From positions 29,406-93,405 of the forward strand of contig JAHBMJ010005823.1 of NCBI GenBank assembly GCA_018398765.1: a stretch of 64,000 bases of DNA, written 5' to 3'. Below the pieces are notes generated by a model. That model did not search any database. It was not told where the DNA came from and worked only from the letters and a program-made list of their open reading frames with translations. A program made the translations under genes and the position numbers. This document shows, one piece after another, positions 10,560 to 24,990 of the stretch. The first letter of the stretch is position 1. Each line of letters starts with the position of its first letter. The DNA is from Chromera velia (lineage: Eukaryota; Sar; Chromeraceae).

Positions 10560-12625
10560 ATAATGAATTGGACTTGGTCACATGTGAAACCCCGAAAATT
10601 CCTTGACTTCTCGGAAGGCGCACAACTCCTTTCTTACATGTATGAATATATCGTCTGGATGTACTGACCGAAAGATCGGCTTTTCCTTCAACTTCTTCTT
10701 CGCAAAGGATTTCGATTTTAGAACAGGAGTGCGATCATGATGTCGTTGTGCGTTTGCAGTGACTGTCGTTCGAGAAGACACCCCCCGTCTTTCCTTCTCA
10801 ACTGTGATTGTGGAGTCGCAGGAGTCGTGTGTGATTCCAGGCATCACTGTGCATACGGAGTTCCACAAATCGGGGAGGCCCTGCATGCCGATCTTGAATG
10901 TACCCCCCGTGGGGGTTGATGTAGCAGGTGGGCGCTCAGATGACCGTGTCATCTGCACGCATTGAAGGAGGAGAAGAAACATACCAGTTTCATTCACAAA
11001 GAACGTCCACTCCCTTGCATACTCTCAGTCAGAACTTGGTTCTTTCCTTCTGTCTACTTCTGTCCTTCTTCTGACATCCTGTCTAGATTCTTCCCCAGTT
11101 GCTTTCCCTGCCTTCCCTTTCTTCTCCTTCTGTCTTTCCCCCCCCCTTCAACCCCCCCTCTGCCTTTTTCGTCAATCAAACCGATCCGTCATCCCTTGAC
11201 ACCCTCTTTCCCTCCCTCCCTTTCTTCCTTCAGACCCAACCATTGTCCCATCTATCCAGCAAACCCTCCATGCATTCCCTCCTTTCTTTCTTCAAACCCT
11301 CCATCCCTTGAGCCCTTCCTTCCTCACCCGAGGGCGGCCAACTTACCGAGGCAGGCGTCTTTTTCGGAGTCCGGATCTGAAAGACTCGGATGCCCTTGAT
11401 GCCTTCACACACACCAGCGGAGGGAGGGAGGGAGGCAGAGAGGGAGGCAGAGAGGGAGGGAGAGGGGCATACACACTAGAATACGCAAGGAAACACCCGC
11501 AAGGAATCGCAGTTGTCTTCATTCATTCGATCCCGGACAAATGGATCAAGGTGGTGGATACCGTTGGCAGGCGTGGAAGATATCGAAGACAATCCGATGT
11601 GAGAAAAGAAAGCAAGTTCCCATTCCATTACTTCCCCTCGACATATGGTTCTTTCATAAATTGCTCTGTCCAACCATCCAGCTGAACTCTATGCATGCAC
11701 GTCAACTGTCTCGCTAAGCGGCGCACATCGGCGGCCCGGACTCTTGGGCGGACTGCATTTCTGACTTCCTCACTGACTCACCGTGGACCTTGAGAAATTC
11801 CGCAAACGCCAACAGGGTCTCTTTGTGTTTCATTCTGCACTCAAAGACGAGAACAGATGAATCAACAAGTCGGCCATGCAGACTCGAATGAGTATGTTCA
11901 ATATATATAAAAAAGAACGAAAGAGGGGGGCGCACTTCAAGGCTCACTCCATCTACCCATTTCTTGTTGTTTTGCTTTCCGCCAGTTGCACTCGGTCTTA
12001 ACACTTAGAGATGTCTTCAGGCAGGATCTTAGCTGCGGGGCTTCTGACAGTCACTTCAGCAACGCTTCATCCAACACTGTGGGTCTCTTTCTTCTTCAGT
12101 CTGAATTAAAATGAAAAGTGCAACCGCCATTGGCGCGCGGGCGATCCAAGATGGAATCATAAATTGAACCCTGTCTCTGCCACTTTGTGCAAGTGCAATG
12201 GAATATGGCAAAACGGGGCTGACCTGACAGAAGGAGCCAAGCGAGTTTGGAGAGGATCAGATTGAAAGAGAAGCACTCCCCGGCAACACCTGCGAACTCG
12301 ATGACCTGTCCTAGTCGCACTGTGAAGAGCAGTCAGCTGGTGTTTCAGAGTCCTGACGGCTCACAATATGAAAACGAACAAAGAGAAGGAAACCCTCCAA
12401 GGTGGGGGCTCGAGGCGACAATGACCAGGTGATGTTGGATCGTGTTGGATTGCTCTAAGCCCGTCTTATTGAATCTGACAGTCAGATCATACAGAGGACA
12501 ATATCGCTGCGTGCCATTTTTGCCCTCACGCAAGTAATGACTGTTTGTCCCGGCTAGACGTGGCAGTTCTTGGCAAAGTAAGGAGACCAACGAGGTGTTG
12601 TGCAGCGGATCAATCGACACACCTC
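10560..12625 (-). other. Unresolved spliced gene(s)
   Basis: Several stretches look exonic but I cannot join them. Best are two - strand internal exons with good signals: 11782-11834 (acceptor TTTGAGTGCAG, donor GTGAGTC; codes MKHKETLLAFAEFLKVHG) and 11347-11402 (acceptor after a long pyrimidine tract ending GTGAAG, donor GTAAGTT). Other candidates on - are around 12250-12310 (LGQVIEFAGVAGECFSFN) and 12440-12620 (open 91 codons). On the + strand 10760-10930 and 11480-11600 also read as plausible exons. The product is unrecognised. It may be one - strand gene divergent from SKI2, or two genes. Confidence 0.3.
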
Positions 12626-13096
12626 AAAGGTGTTTTGCATATATACATATAGCAATTAATACAATGCATGCATCTAGCTAATAAAAACGACCACAAAGTA
12701 AAATATATTTAAAAAAAAAAATAAGAATACAACGGGATGCACCCAACCAGTTGGGTGAGTGCCTCGGGGGGGCGGGGGCCCGGGCATGCCCGGCCGGGCC
12801 GAATCAATGCATGCATGGGCGCGCCGCAACTTGCCCGATCGGCCACGTGCAAGAACTTTGATTTTTTATGGCCTTGTGGGGCATTAGTCCGCCACCATTC
12901 CACCAACAGTTTTTCGTATGACGATTGAACCACGTGCAGTCGAATCTTCGACCCCAGTGGGTGAAATCCAGTGTCAAGGGAAAGCCAGTTTGATACCTTT
13001 CCACTGGACGTTTTGAGGAGACGCCTGAGACGGTACTAACGGGATCTCTCTGTGTTCCTCCCTTACTTCGCCCCTTCTGGTCGACTGCAAATCACC
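12626..13096. promoter_or_regulatory. Upstream region of SKI2 with GC-rich palindromes
   Basis: This lies between the unresolved - strand gene pieces and the SKI2 start. It holds an A-rich stretch (12695-12725), a perfect 8-bp hairpin CACCCAAC-CA-GTTGGGTG at 12740-12757, and a GC-rich block with nested palindromes (GGGCCCGGGCATGCCCGGCC at about 12775-12795). No confident TATA box. A promoter role is inferred from position only. Confidence 0.35.
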
Positions 13097-15693
13097 ATGG
13101 CTCACCTTTACGCCGATGATGAAGGTTTTTGGACTTCGGAAGACGGGGACGAAGATGAGGATGATGAAGAGGACGAGGACGAGACGGGGAAGGAGACGGG
13201 AAGGAATCCTCCTCCTCCGACAAAAGACACAAAGCCAGTAGGCGGAGAGGAGGCCACCGCCACAGATGGGGCAACGTCAAAGCCTACCGCACCCCTCAAA
13301 AAGAAGAAACAAATTCAGAAGAAGTGGGCAGTGGAGGACACCACAGACGTCAGCGACTTCGCCTCCCTCGTCCCCGACCCCGCCTACGCCTTCCCTTTCG
13401 AGCTCGACACATTCCAAAAGAGAGCGGTGTACCGCCTTTCACAACGAGAGAGCGTCTTTGTTGCAGCGCACACGTCGGCAGGGAAGGTCTGTGGGATATG
13501 AAATGCATCTGTCAGGTTAATATCACAGACCTTCGAGTGATCAATTCAGCCCCGTTCGTCCTTTTTCTTCCCGTCTCCCTTACTTCTGTCTGACCCCCCC
13601 CTTTCTACTCTGTCTACTCCTCTCACTGAACGGCTGCGTGTGGACAGCTTACCAAATCGATCTCTCTTCGCTCTTGGCCAGGGCATACTTTTAAAGGAGC
13701 AACGACGTTCATTCAAAATTACGCTTGAAACACAATCGTCATCTCCTTTTGGTCCTTCTTTCTGCCCCCCTGCAGACGGCAGTTGCAGAGTACGCCATCG
13801 CCATGGCCCTCCAGAGTCCCGGGAGACGGACAGTGTACACGTCACCCATCAAGGCACTGAGCAACCAGAAGTTTCGGGACCTGTCCATGAAGTTCTCTTC
13901 TGTCGGGATCATCACAGGGGACGTCTCGTTGAACCCCCAGGCCTCATGTTTGATCATGACCACAGAAATCCTCAGAACCATGCTCTATAGGTCAGCAGGC
14001 TCCCTGAAGCTCTGCGGCAAATGACTGCTCTTGGACGGACAGACAAACAAAGAACCCACAAACACAGACAGAGATAGACAGATCGAGGAGACAGACAGAC
14101 AGACAAGGGCTTGTCTCCCCTCTTTTTCTCATTTGCCTCGTAATATCCCGCGTTCGTCCGTTCCCTTCAATTCAGTCGCACTTTGTCAAGAGGCTCGGGC
14201 AAAGTCGGCTGTGCGGGAGAAAAGGTTTTCGTATCGTTCCTCAATAAACAGATCATGCGTTCATGCATTACAAGAAGCGTGCAGGAACGACTCCCTGATT
14301 GACCAGATAGACACTGTGATCTTTGATGAGGTGCACTACGTCAGCGACGCAGACAGAGGAGTTGTGTGGGAAGAGGTTGGCCATACGGTCTCGATCTGAT
14401 CATTTAATTCGTTTGATTGATGTCTCCTTTGAATGACCGACCCGACCCGATTGCATCTGACACGACACCCCTCTGCCGAATGATGGCGCCAATGCCATGA
14501 ACAGAAAACACAACTCCGGCATGAAACCGTTTTTTCGTCCGAACAGAAAGAACTTCTTTGCAATTGGAGTCGCGGGCGTCGATTTCTTTTGTTTTTCTTT
14601 CGCTCTTCTTTGGGTCGCATTTTCCCATGCAAATGGTGTTTACAGAAATCCAAATCTCCATCCATCAGAAGGCAATCAAGGGAACTAATGAGATCGGTAG
14701 AGACCAGAGGCCGGACGGTCAATCCCCGATAGAAAGAAGCTCTCGGATTTGTGCGAGAAAGTTGACAAACAGAAAGTACACCGCCACTCAATTCTGCATG
14801 CAGGTGATCATTTTGTTGCCTAGAGAGGTGAACTTGGTCTGTCTGTCTGCAACTGTCCCAAACTACCTGGACTTTGCCGACTGGATTGGTCAGTTGGGTC
14901 GGTTCTCAATTTTTCGGTGCGTCCTTGCTCTTCCTTGTCTTTGTTGCTGCCCTCTTTTGCTCGATCAGAGGCAGACAGGCATCCATCGATGCTTGCTCCC
15001 CCCTTTGGAGAGGTATTCCATACCATACCTCCACGTGATCTCCTCCAGCGGACCTTCCCCCGCGTGCATGGGTATGCGTTTGGTGCAGTAGTCCAGAAAT
15101 CTGATTCTTTGAACTCTTCTCTTCCCGATGGTTTCACTGTTTCTTCAACTTCCTTTGAGTGAAGGACGGCGACACTATCACTTTCTCTGCGTACCTGTCG
15201 CCCTGTGTGTATGAGCAGGACGGACGAAGAAGAAAATGGTGTTTGCTGTAATGACGAAGTACCGGCCCACCCCCCTGTTGCACTACCTCCACTTCATGGG
15301 GAAATCCCTCCCGGTGATGGATGAGCGGGGGAGGTTCATGACTGCGGTACGTGAGTCTGAGTGACTGAGTAGGGGCGTGAGCGAGTGAATAACTGAGTGT
15401 GGAAGTTTGTGAGCGAGCAAGCAGTCAGGGAGTGGGTTGATGGCTGCCGTGCAAGTTCACGGACTAGCTTGAGCGAAAAACCATAGCTGGACTTCGGCAG
15501 GAATAGAAGAGAAGACGGAAGAGGAGGAAGAAAGAACAGCCAGCTGGATGCGCAGAAAGGCAGACGAGCAGACAGATTGACCAATCGATCGCATCTTGAA
15601 GAAGCAGACAAGCAAGCAGGTAGGCGGGAAAATGAAGACTGAGGGAGACGGGAAAAAACAACAAAAGGGGTGGAAGCACACAGAAGAAGCGAA

Positions 15694-15738
<45 letters not shown>

Positions 15739-17797
15739 AGAAGGAAGGACGGAGAGATGGGGGATCCATGCAGTCTCTCTTCATGAAGGAGTGAGGTGTG
15801 GGAAGGGTCGTTTCTCCTTTTTTCTCTCTAACTGTGTCCGTTTGTCTACCCGTCTGTCGAGCTTTCTCTGACTGCTTTACCGACCTTCTTTTTGGTTGTT
15901 TTTTGAAACGAAAGCAAGACATCCATGTTCGATACCGAATCTACACCTCTGTGTGGCCTTTTCTTCTTTTTGTCGTTCCGCATGATCTCTGTCAGGCCTT
16001 CAAGACAGCGTATGAGTTGAAGAGAGAAGCCATTGACAAGGAGAGGGGTCCGTCCGTCCGGCCGTCCGTCCTTCTGCATGGGTGTCTATCCTTAAATCAG
16101 TCTGTTCTTTCTGCCTGGCGTTTGCTGATGTTTTCTTGTAGGCCCGAGCAGACATCTGACAGACGTGAAGGATTGGCTTGCCTTCTTTTTTGTTTCCCCC
16201 TCAGAAGACTTTGCTCGTCTATTTCTTCCTTCCACCACGAAGCAATACATCGTTTGTGTGAACAACTAGATGCAGACACTGCGTAACGAAGCTGTGAAAG
16301 GCCCAGAAGATTTCTTGTTCCCATCCTTTTTCCTCTCCGTTCTTTGCTTTGCAGGCGGGGGACAGAACGCAAATGCGAAAGCGAAGGCAAAGGCAAAGGC
16401 GAAGCAGCAGGTGGGGGCACTAAAAGACAGAAAGGCAGTAAGAGACGAAAGCTGAATCTTCAAGTTGCGCTGGGTACCTGCAAAACACTTCTGGCATATT
16501 TATTATCCAGTGGCTTCCCATGAACCCTCGCGAGGGCCGCTGTCTTCCTGTTTTTCTGACTGCTTTCCTCGCTTCTTCATCCTTTTTTCCGACTGCACAT
16601 ATTCCTTGTACATATACGTACAACTTCTTGCTCCCCCCCCTCTTCCCCGCTTTCAATTCCAGCCTCAACGACAAGCACCAAGAAAGCCCCAAACAGGAGA
16701 AGCCAGAGCTAAGACGGAGATGCACAGGCTCCAGGCGATGATCAAGGAACTCGATAAGGTCTGTCGCTCATTTCATTTTCTCTCTTGAAAGAAGCTGGAC
16801 GAAGAAAGTGAGGCTTCGTTCATCAGGCATAAAGACCGGATACAAAAGAGACCTGACTGACATCAGTCTCTGAAGGTCGAACGCGAAGGGAATGGCGACT
16901 GTGTGGCGCCGAAAAACAGCTGCCTCTGAATATAGCGGATTGCACTCGAACAGGAAGCTCAGAGAAGAGAAAGGGCGACACGAGGCGAAAAAAGAGGGGG
17001 AGAGAACTCATTTGGCAGTACATTGGCAGGCAGTCCTCTCAGACGACGCAGAGTAAGGGAGGGGAGAGAAGGCGGTCCATCCTAAGCGACGAATCAGAGA
17101 TGACCTGACGGTCTTGAAATCCCGCTTCATTCTGACGAGAGTCGAAGGTTTGGCATCTCGAATTTCTTCTCGAATGTCTTCTTGCATGCAGAACGGGGAC
17201 ACGCTCTCTGAATGTCCTTTTGTGTTTTCTCTTCTTTATATTTGTCTTTCCAAAGAGACAGTGATCGTTCCGGTGTGTGTTTGCAGGAGGACAAGCTACC
17301 GGCAGTAATCTTCTCCTTCAGCAGGAGGCGCGTCGAGTCTCTTGCGACCTCCATGGGCTCCCTCGACCTCACATCTGACACCAACGTGAGAAGCCAGATC
17401 CACGTCTTTCTCAAGGTCAGGCAGTCGGCAATTGTGTGGTGCCATTTTCCTCTTTAAAGAGACGAGTGGGCATTGTTTTGGTTGAGACAGACCCCAGTGT
17501 TCCTAGGGCGTTTGGAGGGCAACAGAGGAGGGTAAGAGGCAGGCATTAAATATTTGGCGTGCATACGCAAAATAGGTTTGACTGACAATCCCGTGGCGTC
17601 TTCCTTCAATTTGTATTTGAGTCCCTCGAATGTGACGTCCTCGTGGTCTCTCCAGAATTGTAAACTGATGAATATCGAGACTTTGTTTTCACAAATTTCT
17701 TTTCTTTTGTTTTGGAGATCTCCCTCTCTCTTTCTCTTTCTCTTTCTCTCTCCCTCTCTTTCTCTTTCTCTTTCTCTCTCTCTCTCTCCCTCTCTCT

Positions 17798-17831
<34 letters not shown>

Positions 17832-20800
17832 ATCTATCTATGTACGTATATGCACTCACACGTAGCTTTCTCTTTGTGTCTGTGTATGCACGTCTCCGAT
17901 CGACTGCACGAGTTCCCTTCCCTCCATGCAGGAATCTCTGTCGATGCTGAGCGACGACGACAAAAACCTCCCCCAAATTCTCGCCGTCTCGGATCTCATC
18001 GTGAGGGGCATCGGCGTGCACCACGGGGGCCTTCTGCCTTTGGTGAAGGAAATGGTGGGTGCTGGGAACTGTTCGTGAACAGGAGTGTGTGGTGTTGACG
18101 CGTAGTGGCATTTCTTTGGTTTGAGATTGCATGAGGTTCACGGTGGGGGTCTTAAGTTGCGTGTGAAGGGTGTTGTAGGGAGGCCGATTGAAAGGGGAGG
18201 GCAAACGGAGAAGACGAGGGGAGATGCGTCAGTGAAAGAAAAGTATTTTTTTTTTTTTTTTGGCTTTGGGCTCCTCTCAGTGGCACAATGCGCTTTTATG
18301 GCTTCTGGATCTTTGGGATCTCCGGCAGCTGGGTCGTTTAGTTTAATTAGTTGAAATCAGCTCTCTCCTCTCCTGTCCATCTTGCTCGTTTGCACGATCG
18401 CAGGTCGAGATTGCTTTCCAGAGGGGCCTCGTTCGCGTTCTGATCGCGACAGAGACGTTCGCAATGGGAATTAATATGCCTGCAAGGTTAGAAGAAACAC
18501 GGGGGGGGGGGGGGGGGGGNNNNNNNNNNNNNNNNNNNNNNNNNNNNNNNNNNNNNNNNNNNNNNNNNNNNNNNNNNNNNNNNNNNNNNNNNNNNNNNNN
18601 NNNNNNNNNNNNNNNNNNNNNNNNNNNNNNNNNNNNNNNNNNNNNNNNNNNNNNNNNNNNNNNNNNNNNNNNNNNNNNNNNNNNNNNNNNNNNNNNNNNN
18701 NNNNNNNNNNNNNNNNNNNNNNNNNNNNNNNNNNNNNNNNNNNNNNNNNNNNNNNNNNNNNNNNNNNNNNNNNNNNNNNNNNNNNNNNNNNNNNNNNNNN
18801 NNNNNNNNNNNNNNNNNNNNNNNNNNNNNNNNNNNNNNNNNNNNNNNNNNNNNNNNNNNNNNNNNNNNNNGGGGCGGGGGGAAGAAGAGAGCCTTCAGAG
18901 GTTGGATGGCCGAGAAGGACGATTCCAAGGCGACTGGGTGCTCTGTGAGTTGTATCTGATTCAATTCTGTCGCATCCAACCAAGTCCGCTGAGTGGTACT
19001 TCTTAGTGATGATCCAATGAGCACTTTGTGTGCCTCTTATTTCGACACCTTGTCTGCGCGTGCAGGTCTGTAGTCTTCACGCAAATTCGAAAGCACGACG
19101 GGAGCGGATTTCGTTATCTGAAAGCTGCTGAGTACACTCAGATGGCAGGCCGAGCGGGAAGGAGAGGAATTGACCCTGTGGGAAACGTGTACATCTTTGT
19201 GCCGTCTCCCGATGACCTTCCTGACCAACAGGTGAGGGGGAGCTGTGTTTCTCTCTGGTGGGAGTGTGATGTTTTTCCGCGGGCTTTCAGAAAGAGAGGG
19301 AGGGTGTGGCGAGAAGAGAAGACTCTATTCAGAAGAGGCAGGCCTCTTTGATGTCGAACAGCAGAGGAAAGCTCTCTCTCTTCCATCCCTCCACTGTGTT
19401 TCTCCTGAGCTGTCTCCCCGCGTGCGTCTGTTCTCGTGCGTCTGCTCGTCGCGCATCTACATATGACTCATAAGAGCAGCTGACTGATCAAATGCAGTGA
19501 CTGAACTGTAACATGGCAGCAATGGGTGCGGGTCTCGGATGTGAGTGCGTGAGGGAGAAGAGGCAGAACCTTCTTCTGGACACGAAGGCAGAACCTTGAC
19601 ACGAAGGTAACCTTCTTCTGGTCTTTTCTTGCTGCATTTTTGGACTTTCCACAAGACTGTATCTTGTTCTTTGTTGTCGGTAGGAGATGACGCGAATGAT
19701 GGTCGAAAAATCCGAAATCCTGGTGTCCAAGTTCAGACTGACGTACCAAATGATCTTGAGGCTGGCGCAGTCCCCAAAGGTTCGTCAGCTGGAGGACCCT
19801 TTTTGTATCTTTTTCTGTACCTGTTAGTGGCCCACAGATCCTTCAAGGAGTGAGTAAGGCGGCCTAGTCTTGGTTTGCATCGCTTCTTTTCGTCCCTTTC
19901 CGCCCTCTTCTTATCTTTTGCTATTGACTCCCGACGGAGGCTTATCTGTCTTTTTTTTTTTCTTCTGACCTTCTGGCCATCCGTCTCCTCTCCCATGCTC
20001 CACCCCTCTCTGTATGTACGCATGTGCCTTTTCATATATATTTCACTTCTTCTGTCTCTGTCCATAAAGCCTGTCTCCCTCTCTGCGTGTCTGATGCTTG
20101 ACAGAGTCTCGTAGCCTCCGCTGATTTTCCTTGTTTTCTTTCATGACCCTCTGTGATGCTTCCTCACTGATTCTGGATGTTCCCGCCTGACGTGGGAGGG
20201 AATCCATGAATGCAGATGCGAGTTGAGGAGATCATGGCGAGGTCCTTTTGCGAAAACATTCGGGCAAAGCAGGTGGGAGAATGCGAAGGGAGAAAGTATA
20301 CAAAAGGAGAGGCAGGACGACCACCTCCACATGTCTGTTCTCATCTTGTTCGTTTCCCCTCTCCCTCTGTCACGGCCTTAGTTCTCTGCCTCTTTGAATT
20401 TTCTCTTTGGGCCTTCCATCGTTGTCCTGTTTGTGTTTCTCCCTGCCAGGTCTTGCATTGTTTGGGGGTGTATCCGATCGCATGCCTCTTTCGTTTCTGC
20501 AGCTTCCTGTGGTCAAACGGGACATTGGGAGGAGAAAGAAAGAGCTGGAGTCCATCCCCGAAGTCGTGTGCATTTTCGGGGAACCGGACATGAGGGACTA
20601 TTCGAACATGGAGTTGGAACATCGAGATGTGGCATATGAACTCCATAGGCAGATTCACAAGTCGAAGGAAAAGGACAAAGTGTTCAATCCGGGTCGTGTT
20701 GTCGTGGTGCATTCACTTCTTTCAGGTCTGTCTCCCTTCCTGTCACTCGGTTTCTGCCATGAGCGCATTTATTGGAATTGTATCTTCTCCCTGTATGCTG

Positions 20801-21754
20801 TCTTTATCTATTGTGACTTATTGTGAGGGCACATGTGTCGTTTGTCAGTCGGCCGGAGAGCAGAAGGAGGGAAGGAAGGGGAAAGAACGAGTTGGCTGGA
20901 CTTGCTGCAGAGGTTCTTTACCTCGTCTCACAAACGATTTGAGACTTCCATTTCCCAGCACCCCTGCCTCTTTGGTTCCCGTTCCCTTCTACTCGGCTTC
21001 TCCGTCTTCTCCTTTTGTGCGCACCTGTTCTGCTGATTTCTCTCCTCTCTCTCTCATTCCTCTTCTTGCCTCCTTCCTACCCGTGTTTGCTGCAGCTTTG
21101 ACATCTTGTTGGGGTGCAATTCTTGACGAGGACAGGGGAAAAGCGGGAGCGGGGGCTTCATCTTCATCGGGAGCAGGGTCATGGTGAGCTCGTACATGTT
21201 TGTCTCTTCCGCGACTAGCCTCTCTTTTTTTTTTCTTTCTGCTGAGGGTCTCGTTTCGATCACAAAGGGGTTTCTTTTCTCAGCCTGCAGGCCATTCTTC
21301 AGAGAATAAAAGACTGCAGCGCCCTCACGGAACCTGAGATCTCAGCGAGAGCAGCCACCTCGCGAAAAAGTCCGTTACCTCTCCACATTCTCCGTGCAGG
21401 GCAGCTGCAATGCGTCAGGGAGGGCTGGGAGCCATGCAGGCAAACGAGCAGAAGAGCGTAGAAGCAATGCGGCGGGAGGACCCGACCTTCACTGTTTTGG
21501 TGCTCTTGCCAAGGGGGGGTTCCAGGGTCGGACAGTGGGGGGGTTCTTTGAAGGGTTTCATGGGACAGGACACTCAGAGGGACGTTTCTAAAGAGGAGAG
21601 CGCGGAGGCAGAGGGGGGATTCCCTTCAATGTCTACGGATGGTATGGAAGTGCAATGGAAACTTTTGAGGTATGTGTCTTTCTGCTTGTTCAGGCAATTG
21701 CGCCTTCCTTTCCCCCCTTCGTCCAACTATTTCACTTTCTTTCCTTTTTTTTTT

Positions 21755-21792
<38 letters not shown>

Positions 21793-22531
21793 GGTTTTTC
21801 TTTCTTTCTTCCGGTTTTTCTTTCTTTTTTCCTTACAATCTTTTTTCCTTCCATCCTTTCGTCCCCGTTTCCTGTGTTACTTTGTGTCTTGCATTCATTG
21901 ATTTTCTCTTCTTTCTACCTTGCTTTTATGCTTTCCTGCTCGTTCACTTGCCGTTGTGTTGCAAATGTCTCGGACCTTTTCCTCATATTTTTTCTCTTCT
22001 TTTTCTTATGCAGAAAAGTTCCACTTTGGAAAATCGCAATGCTCTCGAATGCGAAACTCGAAAAGACCAAAGAACGCCTGAGTGGTTCCTTGGGGGCAGA
22101 GGACACAGAAGCTTTGATGGCAATTGCACAGGCAAGTTTGTTCTTGATTGAGGGCGAATTTTGACGGAAGTACAGAGGAGAAGATCCTCTCTTCGACTCT
22201 TTGATTGTCTGTAGTTTGTCTGTGAATTCATCAGTATAAACACACATATGTCGAGTTCACCCGCTGTCTGTAGTTTTGCCTCTCTATCCTCCCGTCTATT
22301 CGACACCGTTCTCCCCAAAAGAAGCGCAAGGGAGAGCAACGCAACAGGAATTCGAGAGCTTGTGGTCAGGCACAAGAAAAAGAAAATAGCAACCCCCCCG
22401 CTCCATTCCCCTTGTGATCCCATCAACCAACACGGGCTCGGCTTCTGCGTTGCTCGGCAGGACACCAATAAAAAATGTCTCCGTTGAGCTGTTCCTTGCT
22501 TCTTGTTCAGCATCCTTCCTTTGACTGTTTT

Positions 22532-22562
<31 letters not shown>

Positions 22563-23004
22563 CTCTCTCTCTCTCTCTCTTTCCTTCCTTCCTTCCTTCC
22601 TTCTCTCTTTCTTTCTTTCTTTCTTTCTTTCCTTCCTTCCTTCCTTCCTTCCTTCTTTCCTTCTTCCTTTCTTTTCTCGCTTTCTTGCGTCTTTCAGGAA
22701 CTCGAAGAGCTCCGAACAGTTCATCAAGGCACTCCCCCTCTGATGGACCTCCCAAAACCTCTCCAGGGCCTCCAGATGGAATTCTTTGAACAGATGCAGA
22801 TACACAAGAACCTGCTCAAGGTTGGGAGGAAGGGAGGGAGGGAAAGAGGGGGGAAGAGGTAGAAGGAAGGGTGGGGAAAGGGTGTGATCCATTCGTACGT
22901 GGTCTTTCTTTCTGTCTCTTCACGACTGCAGCCCAAGTGTGGATAAGGGAGAGACGGAGAGCGAAAAAGGAAGGGACAGAGAGAAAAAAGAGCAACTTGC
23001 CTCT

Positions 23005-23035
<31 letters not shown>

Positions 23036-23703
23036 ACTGTTTTCAGGGATTGACCGCCAGCAAGTGCCATAACTGTGAGCTCCGAGAGGAACATTTTGGG
23101 AGCTTCAGAAGACGCAAAGAGGTGTGTGATAGATAGCGTGTCCTTGATGGCTTCATGAACACCTGATGTCTTCCTCTCCCCTTTTTATTTTTCGCGAAGA
23201 GCAGAAGCAGCAGGGACTGATCAAGGGAACCGCAAGACACTTTGAATTTCTACTCCGAGTTGCCAAAACCGAGCAAGCCGCGATTGTATGGCCTCTCCTC
23301 CCCCTGCTCTTCTTCTCCTCCTCCCTGCTGTCGCTTTTCGCATCTTGATTTCCGCGCTGGTTTTGAACACGTTCCTGTGAGTTTTGTCAGTCAGAAGCTT
23401 TTCTTCTTACCCCTCCAAAGAACCAAATTCGACTCCAAATTGTACATCTATCTGTCAAATGACTTCATGTGCCCTCCCTCTCGTGCCTGCCTGCCTGCAG
23501 TGTCTGAGGGACATCGAGGACCTAGAGTTCGTGTTGGAGGACAACTCCCTCCAGATGATGGGGGAGTTGAGGGCAAAAATTCATGTGAGGGCAGGGGGAG
23601 TGGGAAGATAGTACGAGCGGACGATCTGAGTGCGTTTCTCCCTCTCGTTCTCAGTCTGTCTTTCTTCCTGGTTGTGTCTTCTTGCGCACGCGCGTGTATG
23701 TGT

Positions 23704-23740
<37 letters not shown>

Positions 23741-24878
23741 CGTGTGCCCGCATGAGTGTGTGTGTGTGTGTGCAGGTGCTAGAGAAGCTGGGGTTCTTGA
23801 ATGACGACCAGACAATCACGCTGAAGGTGAGAGAAGGGGGGAGATACAAGTACAACATACGGACAGGCTTACACAGAGGGGGGCAGAATGAGACAGAGAC
23901 ACAAAGAGATCGGGAAAGCAAAAGCAGAGGGAAGAAAGAAAAGGAAGGAAAGCGTGTGTTCTGCTCCTGCAGTGGAGATTCTCCGCTTTCAGACAGAGGG
24001 GCTTATAGAAGTTCTAATCCACACGGTACAGATTGAGAAAAAATAGATTTGCTGCTTGTGCAGCCTCAGACCGGATGGATGTTTGTTCCTCCTTTACTGT
24101 TTTTTTGGCTCATGCTCGCTCATGAGCAGGGCCTACTGATCCATAGATAAGGAAAATCTCTCCCTCCCGTCGGGGTGTTGTGGGTCTTTTTCGTCCTTTC
24201 TCTCCTGCTTCTTTACTTGCTGGATGTCCTCCATAGGGTCTTTCTTTTTACCTCTCTTCTCTTTCTTCTTTCTGTCTTCTGAATTCTCAATCATCTGAGG
24301 GAACGTTCACATGCAGGGCAGAGTTGCGGCAGAGGTGATGACGGGAGACGAGATCCAGTTGCCAGAACTTCTATTCCAGGGGACATTGCAGGTGCATGGG
24401 GGTTGGGGGGGGATCTCTGTGTCGGGAAGGGGAATGGAAGGGAACCAGAAGGACAGCTCTGGCCGATCAGATGAAGGAAAGAAAGATCGCATCGCTGAAA
24501 TCTGTTGAGTGAGTAAGGACGTGTCTCCCTTTCTGTGTGTGTGTCTCTCTCCCTACACGTCTGTCGGTTGTCTGTCCCTCTGAAGGATACAGGAGAGAAG
24601 AAAGCAGATGGAGTCAGCATCTCTGTTTGTCTTTCTGCGTGTTTTGCTGTCTGCCAGGAAAGAGGAAAAAAAGGAATAATAGGAAGTCATACACTCTGTC
24701 TACCCGAAAGGAAGAGAGAAAGAATAGGAAGAAAGGGTGCAAGCAAGGCAGAAAGAAAACGAAAGCAAAGGAGAGGACAAGAAAGAGGCAGTGAGAGATA
24801 TTCTGTCTCTGTCTGTCGTCTCTCCCTGTCACTGTCCGTATCTTTCGTTTCTCTCTCCCTGTATGACTCTGTGCGTGT

Positions 24879-24953
<75 letters not shown>

Positions 24954-24956
24954 TGT

Positions 24957-24990
<34 letters not shown>

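Noticed and set aside
18464-19024. Three ORFs of ~170-180 codons spanning the n gap
   Set aside because: They are open only because the n run has no stops; the flanking exons join without any sequence from the gap.
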